From JBMNNS01 sp050942625 (GTDB taxonomy: Bacteria; Bacillota; Dethiobacteria; DTU022; UBA8154), in assembly GCA_050942625.1 (NCBI GenBank), contig JBMNNS010000003.1, forward strand, positions 1-55,951: 55,951 nucleotides of DNA, read 5' to 3'. Positions 23,561-32,003 of this stretch are shown one piece after another. Under the pieces are notes generated by a model. The model was not told the origin of the DNA, searched no databases, and worked only from the letters and a program-made list of their open reading frames with translations. Position 1 is the first letter of the stretch. Each line of letters begins with the position of its first letter. Position numbers and translations under genes: made by a program.

Positions 23561-23715
23561 ATGTCATCCTGAGCAGCGCGTTTTTATGTCATCCTGAGCA
23601 GCGTGTTTTTATGTCATCCTGAGCAGCGTGTTTTTATGTCATCCTGAGCGATAGCGAAGGATCTTAGTTTTAAGCTGTAATAGATTCTTCATTCACTTCG
23701 TTCATTCAGAATGAC
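23561..23715. repeat. Short tandem repeats plus inverted copy (MITE-like)
   Basis: Three 25-base tandem units begin at 23561, 23586 and 23611; each reads ATGTCATCCTGAGCAGCG, then YG and five T. A fourth, divergent unit follows at 23636-23664 (GTCATCCTGAGCG then ATAGCGAAGGATCT). At 23682-23715 an inverted relative appears (its complement starts GTCATTCTGAATGAACGAAG), so a large hairpin can form with the unit at 23638. The TCATCCTGAGCGA...GAAGGATCT type is a dispersed repeat seen in many bacterial genomes. Confidence 0.85.
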
Positions 23716-23798
23716 GTAATTCTGTGACGAGGGAACCGTCCCCTGTCACCGCACTGTCACCGCAGAATGACACAATTCTGGGACGGGGAACCGTTCTC
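23709..23798. repeat. Imperfect direct repeat with GGGAACCGT core
   Basis: AGAATGACGTAATTCTGTGA followed by CGAGGGAACCGTCCCC (from 23709) recurs as AGAATGACACAATTCTGGGA followed by CGGGGAACCGTTCTC (23765-23798). Between them CTGTCACCGCA is repeated. Noncoding. Confidence 0.75.
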
Positions 23799-23801
23799 AG
23801 C

Positions 23802-23876
23802 CATCTCTATTGTCATCCTGCATCTCTATTGTCATCCTGCATCTCTATTGTCATCCTGAGCGATAGCGAAGGATCT
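23802..23876. repeat. Three 19-base tandem repeats ending in a dispersed-repeat unit
   Basis: CATCTCTATTGTCATCCTG occurs three times head to tail (23802-23820, 23821-23839, 23840-23858). The last copy continues into AGCGATAGCGAAGGATCT, the same end as the unit at 23647-23664. Confidence 0.88.
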
Positions 23877-23975
23877 AAGTATTAATAGCTTTTTTCCAGC
23901 AAAAGGATCAGGTTTAATACCTTTATTCAGGGAAATATATAATAAAAGACGACAATGCAGGGAGTCTTTATATTA

Positions 23976-24356
23976 ATGGGTTTTTTAAAACAAAAGGATA
24001 AAGGGCCGGCTGCTAAGGAGATCACCCAAAAAATAGATCAAGAAGGAACACTTTGGGAAGCCCTTCGTCAGGATGATGGTGTAGATGAAGGTGGGCTGGG
24101 CAATAGAATTGCGGATCTCTCTCAAAAACTTGAAAAGTTTAATTTAGCCGAGTATATGAATTATCTCAATAGCCCCAGGCGCTATATGATGTTTAATTTT
24201 ATGGCAGGGCTTTTTCGTGGATTTGGGATGGTGCTGGGGGTGACTATCCTTGGGGCACTTGTCCTCTATGTCTTGCAAAGACTGGTGGTTTTAAAACTGC
24301 CTGTGATAGGCGATTTTATTGCGGAGCTGATCCGTATCGTGCTGACATACCTTTAA
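23976..24356 (+). CDS. DUF5665-like small membrane protein
   Basis: A 126-residue protein with a soluble, charged N-terminal half, the conserved-looking block KFNLAEYMNYLNSPRRYMMFNFMAGLFRGFGMVLG and one or two hydrophobic segments at the C-terminus. This resembles the DUF5665 family, common in Clostridia, of unknown function. ATG 23976 is proposed with GGGAG upstream; an in-frame ATG lies at 23955. It follows the repeat patch and precedes yteA by 53 bases. Confidence 0.7.
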   Translation: MGFLKQKDKGPAAKEITQKIDQEGTLWEALRQDDGVDEGGLGNRIADLSQKLEKFNLAEYMNYLNSPRRYMMFNFMAGLFRGFGMVLGVTILGALVLYVLQRLVVLKLPVIGDFIAELIRIVLTYL

Positions 24357-24409
24357 CTAAATTTTCTTCTAATAGCTACGAAAATCTTTTGCTGGAATAG
24401 GGGTTAAAT

Positions 24410-25072
24410 ATGGCGTATATTGATTATGATTATTTCACGCAATTGTTAGAAAGGGAAAGAGACGAACTTCTAAAATTTGTCGGGCAGGAGGGGATGGGGA
24501 AGCAGGTTTCTTTTAAAGATAGTACCCAAGAGCTATCACTTTATGATAACCACCCTGCCGACACGGGATCAGAGCTATTTGAACGTTCCAAGGATCTATC
24601 CCTGCACGAAAGACGTTTAAGGGAGCTTGAGGAGATAAATATGGCGCTTGAACGTATCAGGGCTGGTAAATATGGGTTGTGCCTGGATTGTGGGCAACAG
24701 ATTCCCAGGGAACGCCTTGAGGGCCTCCCTTTTGCCTCTTTTTGTGTAAGTTGTAAAGAGGATAGGGAACAAAGGGAGCGGGAAGACCGCCCGGTGGAGG
24801 AAGATAACCTTTGTCCTCCTTTTAAGCGCACGTTTACAGACGGGAGTGATTACACAGGTTATGATGGCGAAGATGCCTGGCAGGACGTTGCTAAGTATGG
24901 AACTTCCGATACCCCCCAGGATGTGCCGGGATCCAGGGCTCACCCCTCCTTTGTCGACTCCGGTGAAGACATTGGTACCGTAGATCGCATGGATAGATTA
25001 CCATCACCAAGAACTAACAGGACTACTAAAAATAAGGGGGTAAACAATCCTGAAGATAAAGAAGGAAGTTGA
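24410..25072 (+). CDS. yteA: TraR/DksA-type zinc-finger protein, YteA family
   Basis: A 220-residue protein with an N-terminal helical hairpin, the block DNHPADTGSELFERSKDLSLHERRLRELEEINMALERI and a C4 zinc finger (CLDCG...CVSCK). YteA-type proteins are associated with sporulation in Firmicutes; DksA relatives bind the secondary channel of RNA polymerase. The C-terminal 90 residues are acidic and low in complexity, with no known domain. ATG 24410 follows AGGGG. The last 23 bases overlap the proposed start of lspA, suggesting translational coupling. Confidence 0.88.
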   Translation: MAYIDYDYFTQLLERERDELLKFVGQEGMGKQVSFKDSTQELSLYDNHPADTGSELFERSKDLSLHERRLRELEEINMALERIRAGKYGLCLDCGQQIPRERLEGLPFASFCVSCKEDREQREREDRPVEEDNLCPPFKRTFTDGSDYTGYDGEDAWQDVAKYGTSDTPQDVPGSRAHPSFVDSGEDIGTVDRMDRLPSPRTNRTTKNKGVNNPEDKEGS

Positions 25073-25580
25073 CTTTGGAAGGGATCGTTTATACAGTAAA
25101 ATTACAAAATGTTGCCCTTTCTTTTTCTCTAGCCTCCCCTTTTTTTTAATTGCTGCTTTTGTTTTTGCAATTGATCAGCTCAGTAAATTTTGGGTTGTCC
25201 AGAGATTTCTTCCAGGGGAAACCAGGCCGCTTCTTCCCAACATATTCCACCTGACCTATGTCCTGAACCCTGGTGCAGCTTTTGGGATCCTTGCTAACCA
25301 GAAAATTTTTTTCGTAGCTATTTCCCTATTAATTATTTTACTCATTGCCATTTTGGGGGTTATTATACCCGCCCGACATTATTTCTTACGCTTTGCGCTC
25401 TCTTTGCAGTTGGGAGGAGCATTGGGGAACCTGATCGACCGGATTAGGATTGGCTACGTTATTGATTTCCTTGACTTTCAGATATGGCCGGTATTCAATG
25501 TAGCTGATATTGCCATCGTGCTGGGAACAGGACTATTATTGATAAGTTTATTGCAAAATAAGTCTTTTTCAGGCAGTTAA
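25050..25580 (+). CDS. lspA: Lipoprotein signal peptidase (signal peptidase II), CTG start
   Basis: A membrane aspartyl protease that removes signal peptides from prolipoproteins after diacylglyceryl transfer. The frame contains FAIDQLSKFWV, LTYVLNPGAAFGIL, GGALGNLIDRIRIGYVIDFLDF and FNVADIAIVLG; the Asp of NLIDR and of NVADIA are the catalytic pair. Four membrane segments are visible. There is no ATG, GTG or TTG in this frame upstream of the conserved N-terminal region; the first such codon (TTG 25353) would delete half the enzyme. The frame is open back to a TAA at 25041. CTG 25050 is preceded by AAGGGGG at about 9 bases and gives a normal-looking 176-residue protein starting KIKKEVDFGRDRLY. 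A missing T in the T8 run at 25140, joining a TTG start at 25069, is the alternative. Confidence 0.88.
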   Translation: MKIKKEVDFGRDRLYSKITKCCPFFFSSLPFFLIAAFVFAIDQLSKFWVVQRFLPGETRPLLPNIFHLTYVLNPGAAFGILANQKIFFVAISLLIILLIAILGVIIPARHYFLRFALSLQLGGALGNLIDRIRIGYVIDFLDFQIWPVFNVADIAIVLGTGLLLISLLQNKSFSGS

Positions 25581-25595
25581 ACAAGGAAGAAATTT

Positions 25596-26525
25596 ATGGA
25601 GAAAAAAGTTTATCTTGTTGATGAAAAAGGGGCCGGCACCCGCCTCGACCTTTTTTTGGCAGCTGCGGATGCTTCCCTCACTCGCTCTTTTTGGCAAAAA
25701 CTATGCCGCCTGGGCTACATTTTTGTGGAAGGGAAAAAGGAGGTTAAACCCGCCACCCGTTTGAAAAAGGGGCAAAGGGTTGAAGCTTTTTTGCCGTTAC
25801 CGGTAGAACAAAATATTGAACCCCAGGATATAGCCCTAAAAATAGTCTATGAGGATAGGGATCTACTCCTCGTGAATAAACCCAGGGGAATGGTTGTCCA
25901 TCCTGCTGCAGGAAACCCCGACGGAACCCTTGTCAACGCTCTTCTGGCTCACTGTGGTGCCCTTCCTGCTGTAGGGGACAGGAGAAGGCCAGGCCTTGTT
26001 CACCGTTTGGACAAGGATACTTCCGGCCTGCTGGTTGTTGCTAAAAATGAAATGTCCTTTTTGCATCTTTCAGCCCAGCTAAAGGCAAGGAAAATGAAGA
26101 GGGAATACCATGGAATAGTCTATGGTTTTCCCCCTGCTGAAAAGGGAACAATTGATTTGCCCCTGGGACGGGATGAGCGTAATCGCAAAAAATTTGCTGT
26201 GAAGAAGGATGGTGGTGGGCGCCAGGCGATTACTCACTACAAGGTACTAAAAAGGGTGGATCCTTATGCTTTGCTTCTCCTGAGGCTGGAGACAGGGCGA
26301 ACACACCAGATCAGGGTGCATCTTTCTTACCTTGGATGTCCCCTCGTTGGGGATCCCCTTTATGGGACAAGAAGGGCTTCTTCCCGGGGAAAGGGACAGC
26401 TTTTACATGCCCGCACCCTGGGTTTTGTCCACCCCCGCAGTAAGGAATATTTAGAATTTACGGCGGAACCGGAAGAAGGTTTTTACCAAATATTAAACCA
26501 GGGGGGAAAAGATGGAGTATTTTAA
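25596..26525 (+). CDS. RluA/RluD family pseudouridine synthase
   Basis: A 309-residue enzyme that converts uridine to pseudouridine in RNA, probably 23S rRNA. An N-terminal S4 domain (about residues 12-75) is followed by the catalytic domain, with the active-site Asp in HRLDKDTSGLLVVAKN and the later KREYHGIVYG, LETGRTHQIRVHL and LVGDPLYG motifs. ATG 25596 follows AAGGAAG, 15 bases after lspA. This corresponds to ylyB in B. subtilis. Confidence 0.93.
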   Translation: MEKKVYLVDEKGAGTRLDLFLAAADASLTRSFWQKLCRLGYIFVEGKKEVKPATRLKKGQRVEAFLPLPVEQNIEPQDIALKIVYEDRDLLLVNKPRGMVVHPAAGNPDGTLVNALLAHCGALPAVGDRRRPGLVHRLDKDTSGLLVVAKNEMSFLHLSAQLKARKMKREYHGIVYGFPPAEKGTIDLPLGRDERNRKKFAVKKDGGGRQAITHYKVLKRVDPYALLLLRLETGRTHQIRVHLSYLGCPLVGDPLYGTRRASSRGKGQLLHARTLGFVHPRSKEYLEFTAEPEEGFYQILNQGGKDGVF

Positions 26526-27075
26526 AAGACAGATTATGGACTCTGATGGAATCCGAAGGGCCTTAACCCGCATTGCTCATGAAATCGTGGAAAAGAATAA
26601 GGGGACGGAAGCTGTGATCATGGTTGGTATAAAAAGCAGGGGGGTACCCCTGGCCGGCCGCCTGGCAAAATTGATAGAAAAGATCGAAGGTGTTCTACCC
26701 CCGGTGGGGTTATTGGATATCACCCCTTACCGTGATGATCGCCAGGTAAGGGATCTTCCGCAGGCCAGAGAGGAAGCAGCTGCCCTTCCCTTTGATATTA
26801 CTGGAAAAACAGTTATATTGGTGGATGACGTTTTATTTACAGGGCGTTCCGTCAGGGCTGCTATGGAAGCACTGATGGACAGGGGAAGGCCACGCCTGAT
26901 CCAGCTCGCGGTCCTCATCGATCGGGGGCACAGGGAGCTGCCGATCAGGCCCGACTACGTGGGGAAAAACGTTCCTACGAACCGGTTTGAATCGATCGCA
27001 GTTCGTTTAAAAGAAACTGATTCGGGGGAAGAGGTCCTGATTGTGGAGGAGCGCAAAGGCGGCAGCAGGGGCTAA
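26512..27075 (+). CDS. pyrR: PyrR bifunctional pyrimidine regulator / uracil phosphoribosyltransferase
   Basis: A 187-residue PRTase-fold protein that binds UMP and pyr mRNA to cause attenuation in Firmicutes. Visible are VGIKSRGVPLAGRLA, the PRPP motif VILVDDVLFTGRSVRAA and the RGHRELPIRPDYVGKNVPT stretch characteristic of PyrR. ATG 26512 overlaps the end of the pseudouridine synthase by 14 bases and has GGGGGG upstream. In B. subtilis pyrR heads the pyr operon; here the next gene is the convergent rqcH, so pyrR is separate from any pyr biosynthesis genes. No PyrR-binding attenuator was recognised after it. Confidence 0.94.
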   Translation: MEYFKRQIMDSDGIRRALTRIAHEIVEKNKGTEAVIMVGIKSRGVPLAGRLAKLIEKIEGVLPPVGLLDITPYRDDRQVRDLPQAREEAAALPFDITGKTVILVDDVLFTGRSVRAAMEALMDRGRPRLIQLAVLIDRGHRELPIRPDYVGKNVPTNRFESIAVRLKETDSGEEVLIVEERKGGSRG

Positions 27076-27107
27076 GTTAGGGTAACCAGGGGGCTGTTTA
27101 ATGTTTT

Positions 27108-28868
27108 TTAACGTTTTCCGGTTTTGAGCAGGTGCTGCAGCGCTTTTTCTTCCGGCGTAACGTAAATGGTACGGTAATTGCTGTAGGTAACCATACCGGG
27201 TTTGCCGCCGGGATGCCGCTTAACATGTTTTATTTTTGTATAATCAACTGCCACATTGGAAGAGCGGGCTCCCCGGCTGAAATAGGCAGCCAGCAACGCT
27301 GCCTCCAAAATGGTGTTTTGTGAGGGGGCTTCCGACCTGACAATGACATGGGAACCAGGAATATCTTTCACATGCAACCATAAATCTTCCTTATCGGCAA
27401 AGCGCAGGGACAAGTATTCATTTTCCCGGTTATTTTGCCCGACATAGATCCTTTCCCCTTCAGTGGCGAAAAATTGGAGGGGTTTAAAGGAAATTGCTTT
27501 TCCAGGGGGAGCCGGTTTTTTATTTACAGGTAAGAAGCCGGTTTCCTCCAGTTCAACCCTTATTTCTTGCAGTGTTTGCAGATCGGCTTTCTCAAGGCTA
27601 AAAATAACGCTTTCTATGTACTTGATTTCATTTCGTGTTTGTTCCAGTTGTTTGTTTATTTTTTTAATCCCCTGCTGTGCTTTGCGGTATTTTTTAAAGT
27701 AACGTTGTGCATTTGCGGAAGGCGAAAGCCGGGGATCAAGAACGATCCTGATTTTTTCCCCTTCCTGGTAGATATTTTCGAGGCAAATTTCTTTAGCCCC
27801 TGCCGGTATTTCCTTCAAGTTTAAAAGAATAAGCTCGCCACAAAGGCGGTCATGTGTTGCTGTTTGCGCTTTTTGCAGTTCTGCAGTCTGTATCCTTTCT
27901 TTTTTGGCTGCTTTTTTGTGGGCCTGCTGGAGGTGGTTGGTGAGAAAAGAGAAAAGTGTATTCCTTTGTTGCTTTTTTCCCTTGTATTCATAAAAATAGT
28001 CCAGGAGTTGGCTCATAGAACCATAGGCCTGCAGGTGATCGGGATCCCCCTGTATTGGCCTGATAGCAGCATAGTCCTGGGGATATTTATCTTTACCATA
28101 TATTAGTGTTGGTTCCCAGCTGTTTTCCTGGTATACTCTAAGCACCTCCTGCAGTTTCTCCCAGAGCAACGGTGCTGCAGAAGCTGTAGCCTTTTCGCTT
28201 TTAGCTCTCAGGGAAACTTCGCGGGCCAGGAAGGGGTTTAACCCCCGGATATTGTCCAGTAGAACCTTGCTGGCAGGTTGACCTTCCTGGTCGATTATCA
28301 GCTGCTTAAAGTATGCAAAATCCAGGGCATAAGGATGCAGTTTGTCCTGCAAAGGTGGCGGGTAATAAACATGTTTGGGCAAGATGGTCCTGAAACGGTT
28401 CAGCGATGGAGGTATATGTTTTATTGCCCCTAAAATAACCTGTTTTTGTTCCTGATCAGGAGCATCGAGCAATACCAGGTTGCTGTATCGGCCCATGATC
28501 TCCACGACCAGTGTTTTTTGTACCAGCATACCATATTCGTTGGTTACACTGAAAACCAGATAAAGGACCCTTTCCAGGGGGGGCTGCCTTAGCGAGATTA
28601 AAGTTCCCCCGGTTAGATGTTTGCGTAACAACATGCAAAAAGCAGGGGGCGATTTGGGGCGGGCATAAACCCTTTTTGTCAGGTTGATCCTGGAGTATTC
28701 AGGGTGTATGGAAATAAAAAGGGAATCTACTGGTGTTTCCCCGCGAAAATTGAGAAGCAGATCAGTTTTATTTAACTGGGTTACCTTATTAACCCGGGCC
28801 TTTTTGACAAGGATTTCTTCTTCAATTTCCCTGGAAACAGCTTTGAGTACAAAAGCGTCGAATGGCAT
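27108..28868 (-). CDS. rqcH: Rqc2/FbpA homologue (NFACT protein, ribosome quality control)
   Basis: A 586-residue NFACT protein that binds stalled 50S subunits and drives C-terminal alanine tailing; some relatives are called fibronectin-binding proteins. It has NFACT-N (PFDAFVLKAVSREIEEE), a long central coiled coil (about residues 360-440), and NFACT-R with KEDLWLHVKDIPGSHVIVRS and KPGMVTYSNYRTIYVTP. ATG 28868 follows AGGAGAAGG; the frame extends 47 codons upstream but without family resemblance. Located as yloA in B. subtilis, but here on the opposite strand to its neighbours. The 294-base gap to the divergent Ca-ATPase gene probably holds both promoters; nothing else is seen there. Confidence 0.92.
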   Translation of the reverse strand: MPFDAFVLKAVSREIEEEILVKKARVNKVTQLNKTDLLLNFRGETPVDSLFISIHPEYSRINLTKRVYARPKSPPAFCMLLRKHLTGGTLISLRQPPLERVLYLVFSVTNEYGMLVQKTLVVEIMGRYSNLVLLDAPDQEQKQVILGAIKHIPPSLNRFRTILPKHVYYPPPLQDKLHPYALDFAYFKQLIIDQEGQPASKVLLDNIRGLNPFLAREVSLRAKSEKATASAAPLLWEKLQEVLRVYQENSWEPTLIYGKDKYPQDYAAIRPIQGDPDHLQAYGSMSQLLDYFYEYKGKKQQRNTLFSFLTNHLQQAHKKAAKKERIQTAELQKAQTATHDRLCGELILLNLKEIPAGAKEICLENIYQEGEKIRIVLDPRLSPSANAQRYFKKYRKAQQGIKKINKQLEQTRNEIKYIESVIFSLEKADLQTLQEIRVELEETGFLPVNKKPAPPGKAISFKPLQFFATEGERIYVGQNNRENEYLSLRFADKEDLWLHVKDIPGSHVIVRSEAPSQNTILEAALLAAYFSRGARSSNVAVDYTKIKHVKRHPGGKPGMVTYSNYRTIYVTPEEKALQHLLKTGKR

Positions 28869-29162
28869 TTTCCTTCTCCTATGGCATAAACCTCTTTTTT
28901 GAGTATAGCTTTTATAACATTGAAAAACAAGGGGTTGGTCCTGACTAATGACGATAACCGTTGAAAATACTCCCCCAGCATCCTGAATGTTCTTTTTTAT
29001 TGGTCTCAAGAATATGAATAAGGATGAAACTTTGTCCGGTTGGAAAATAAAATACTCTGTAATACATTTAATATTACTTTTGTCTGCATTTCATGCCTTA
29101 CACAATTTCGCCAGCTGATGGAATACAGACAACCCAAAACTATAATATAAACGGTGGGAAAA

Positions 29163-31907
29163 ATGAAAAAATCGAGGATGTGGGCTTTTTCCAATCTAAA
29201 AGACATCTATACCCATTTCCATGTGCAACCTAATCTGGGATTGACAGAAGAAGAGGTGCTTTACCGGCAAAAAAAATGGGGCCATAATCTCATCCAGGAA
29301 AAGAAACAAAAGGGTGTCCTGGAAATTTTCCTGGATCAGTTCCGTGACTTTATGGTCCTGGTTCTTCTTGCAGCAACCCTCATTTCGGGCCTGCTGGGGG
29401 AATATACCGATGCACTTACAATTATTATAATTGTGATTCTCAATGCATTGCTGGGTTTTATACAGGAATATAAGGCTGAACGTTCTTTTGCTGCCCTAAA
29501 AAAACTTTCGGCCCTAAAGGTATCCGTGCTCAGGGAGGGTGTTCACCGTGAAATAGCCTCTGAGGACGTTGTTCCAGGTGATATTGTTTTTCTTCATGCC
29601 GGAGATCGCGTCTGTGCCGATATACGGCTGAGCAATGCTGAAAACCTGATGGTCGACGAATCCCCTCTTACCGGTGAGTCGACGCCTGTTTCTAAGGAAG
29701 TTTCGACAATAAATACAGAGATTTCCTCGCCTGGGGATGCTCATAATATGCTCTTTAGCGGAACACTGGTGACAAGCGGTACCGGGCATGGCGTCGTTGT
29801 CGCTACCGGGATGCAGACCGAAATTGGCAATATTGCTACGCTAATCCAGGAGGTGGAGGAGACCAGTACCCCCTTGCAAAAAAGACTGGCCAAATTAGGG
29901 AAGGTGCTGGTTGCCTTTTGCTTTTTTTTCTGTTTTCTGGTTGTTGTCCTGGGTTTGTGGCGGGGAGAAGATGCCTATAAAATGCTGATGGCCGGTATTT
30001 CCCTGGCAGTTGCTGCTATTCCGGAGGGGCTTCCTGCCATTGTGACTATTGCCCTGGCTCTTGGTGTCCAGCGCATGGTAAAACGCAAAGCTATAGTCCG
30101 CCGCCTGCCTGCTGTGGAAACCCTGGGTTGCGCTACCGTGATCTGTTCTGACAAAACGGGGACTATTACAGAAAATAAAATGACCGTAAAAAGCATCTAT
30201 GCCGGGGGCCTGATCTGGAACGTAGAAGGCGAAGGTTATGGAATGCAAGGTGGCATTTTCAGGAAAGGGAAACAGGTAGATGCCAGCCGGGAAGTTGACC
30301 TTAAGCAGGCCCTTATCATTGCTGCAGTTTGCAATAACAGTTCTCTGTTGCCTTCCAAGAAACATGCTTTTGGGAAAACCCCCCACCCGGTATGGGAAGT
30401 TAACGGGGATCCTACGGAAGGTGCACTGCTGGTTTGTGCTGCTAAAGGCAAGATTAACAAAGAAACCCTGGAGCACAAATATAAAAGAATAAAGGAATAT
30501 CCCTTTAATTCTACCAGGAAATGTATGTCCGTTGTCTGTAAAGACGGGGAGCGGGCTACCCTTTTTGTCAAAGGGGCCCCTGAACGTGTTTTGCGTCTCT
30601 CCACAGCTTATTATGAAAATGGCAACATAAAAAAATTGGATGAAGATAGCCGGAAAAAAATTATGAACCAGGTAGAAATAATGGGTGCCGGGGCACTTAG
30701 AATGTTGGCAGTGGCGTATAAGCCGCTTTATAATTATTCTCCCATCCTGGAACCAAGGGATGTGGAAAGGGAGCTTATCTTTGTTGGTTTTTTTGGGATG
30801 ATCGATCCCCCACGGCCCCAGGTTTACCAGGCTATTGAAAATTGTAAACGGGCTGGTATCCGTATTGTGATGATTACCGGTGATCACCACCATACTGCAG
30901 TAGCTATTGCCCGGAAGGTAGGCATCCTGGGGGCTGGCGGTGAAGTCTTAACTGGCACCGAACTGGATAAGATGAGTGAAAAGGAACTTCAGCGGCGTGT
31001 TGAAAATGTTTTTGTATATTCCAGGGTCAACCCCGAACATAAACTGCGGATTGTGCGCTGTCTGAAGTCTAAAGGCCACGTTGTGGCCATGACCGGTGAT
31101 GGGGTCAACGATGCCCCGGCAGTAAAGGAGGCAGATATTGGCGTAGCCATGGGCTTAACGGGCACAGAGGTTACAAAAGAGGCTGCCTCCCTGATCCTGG
31201 CTGATGACAATTTCAGCACTATTGTGGCAGCGGTTGAGGAGGGCCGCGGCATCTACGATAATATCCGCAAATTTATTAGGTTCCTTTTAGGTTGCAATAT
31301 GGGGGAAATATTAACGGTGTTTTTAGTGATGCTTTTGGGTTTGCCCCTTCCCCTGCGCCCGATCCAGATTCTTTGGGTTAACCTGGTTACAGACGGGCTG
31401 CCGGCCATGGCCCTGGGGGTTGATCCCACGGATGCCAGCGTTATGTCCAGGCCCCCCCGCTCTCCCCAGGAAGGTATTTTTGGCCGGGGGCTCTGGTTGA
31501 AAATACTCTCCAGGGGGGTACTCATTGGTTTTACCACTTTGGCAGTTTTTATAATTAGCCTTTCTAAATCAAACCTTGTCTATTCCCAAACGATGGCTCT
31601 TTCCACCCTTATTTTAACCCAGCTCCTGCATGTTTTTGAGTGCCGTTCTGAATATTTGACCCTCTGGGAGGCGGGTATTACTCATAATATTTTGCTCGTT
31701 CTTGCTGTTTTCAGTTCCTTTTCCCTTTTACTCCTGATCATTTACCAGCCTTTTTTGCAGGGAATTTTTTATACCTACCCGCTGACCTTCGAGGACTGGT
31801 CCTTGATTTTTTTGGCTTCCGGACTTCCCCATATCGTTAGTTTATTTCTATGGTGTTGTCGGAAAATAACTCTGAGGGGGATCGCCACAATGAAAAATAG
31901 GAGGTAA
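29163..31907 (+). CDS. Calcium-transporting P-type ATPase (P2A type)
   Basis: A 914-residue membrane pump that exports Ca2+ using ATP, equivalent to YloB. Motifs in order: VVPGDIVFLHAGDRV and LTGEST of the actuator domain, AAIPEGLPAIVTIAL in M4 with the Ca-binding Glu, CSDKTGTITENKM with the phosphorylated Asp, VKGAPERVL, MITGDHHHTAVAIA, MTGDGVNDAPAVKEADIGVAMG, and NLVTDGLPAMALGVDP in M6. Ten membrane segments are expected and visible. ATG 29163 follows GGTGGG; a GTG three codons upstream is the alternative. TATAAT near 29144 suggests its own promoter. It opens the plus-strand housekeeping run. Confidence 0.94.
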   Translation: MKKSRMWAFSNLKDIYTHFHVQPNLGLTEEEVLYRQKKWGHNLIQEKKQKGVLEIFLDQFRDFMVLVLLAATLISGLLGEYTDALTIIIIVILNALLGFIQEYKAERSFAALKKLSALKVSVLREGVHREIASEDVVPGDIVFLHAGDRVCADIRLSNAENLMVDESPLTGESTPVSKEVSTINTEISSPGDAHNMLFSGTLVTSGTGHGVVVATGMQTEIGNIATLIQEVEETSTPLQKRLAKLGKVLVAFCFFFCFLVVVLGLWRGEDAYKMLMAGISLAVAAIPEGLPAIVTIALALGVQRMVKRKAIVRRLPAVETLGCATVICSDKTGTITENKMTVKSIYAGGLIWNVEGEGYGMQGGIFRKGKQVDASREVDLKQALIIAAVCNNSSLLPSKKHAFGKTPHPVWEVNGDPTEGALLVCAAKGKINKETLEHKYKRIKEYPFNSTRKCMSVVCKDGERATLFVKGAPERVLRLSTAYYENGNIKKLDEDSRKKIMNQVEIMGAGALRMLAVAYKPLYNYSPILEPRDVERELIFVGFFGMIDPPRPQVYQAIENCKRAGIRIVMITGDHHHTAVAIARKVGILGAGGEVLTGTELDKMSEKELQRRVENVFVYSRVNPEHKLRIVRCLKSKGHVVAMTGDGVNDAPAVKEADIGVAMGLTGTEVTKEAASLILADDNFSTIVAAVEEGRGIYDNIRKFIRFLLGCNMGEILTVFLVMLLGLPLPLRPIQILWVNLVTDGLPAMALGVDPTDASVMSRPPRSPQEGIFGRGLWLKILSRGVLIGFTTLAVFIISLSKSNLVYSQTMALSTLILTQLLHVFECRSEYLTLWEAGITHNILLVLAVFSSFSLLLLIIYQPFLQGIFYTYPLTFEDWSLIFLASGLPHIVSLFLWCCRKITLRGIATMKNRR

Positions 31908-32003
31908 TTTGCCCCGTTTTTTAAGATTCACTCCATTTCTCTTGATTATGCTTTTTTTTTCTGTTAAAATAGGTGTAAAAGGTACAAAAAAAGGGGAATG
32001 GTT

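Noticed and set aside
25069..25150. Frameshift in the T8 run as the explanation for the missing lspA start (TTG 25069 plus one T)
   Set aside because: It works on paper, but CTG 25050 needs no change, has a well-placed AAGGGGG, and matches the same pattern in fmt and rsgA. Resequencing would settle it.
29895..30893. 332-residue minus-strand ORF opposite the calcium ATPase gene
   Set aside because: Antisense shadow of a well-conserved coding sequence, with no ribosome binding site or recognisable domain.
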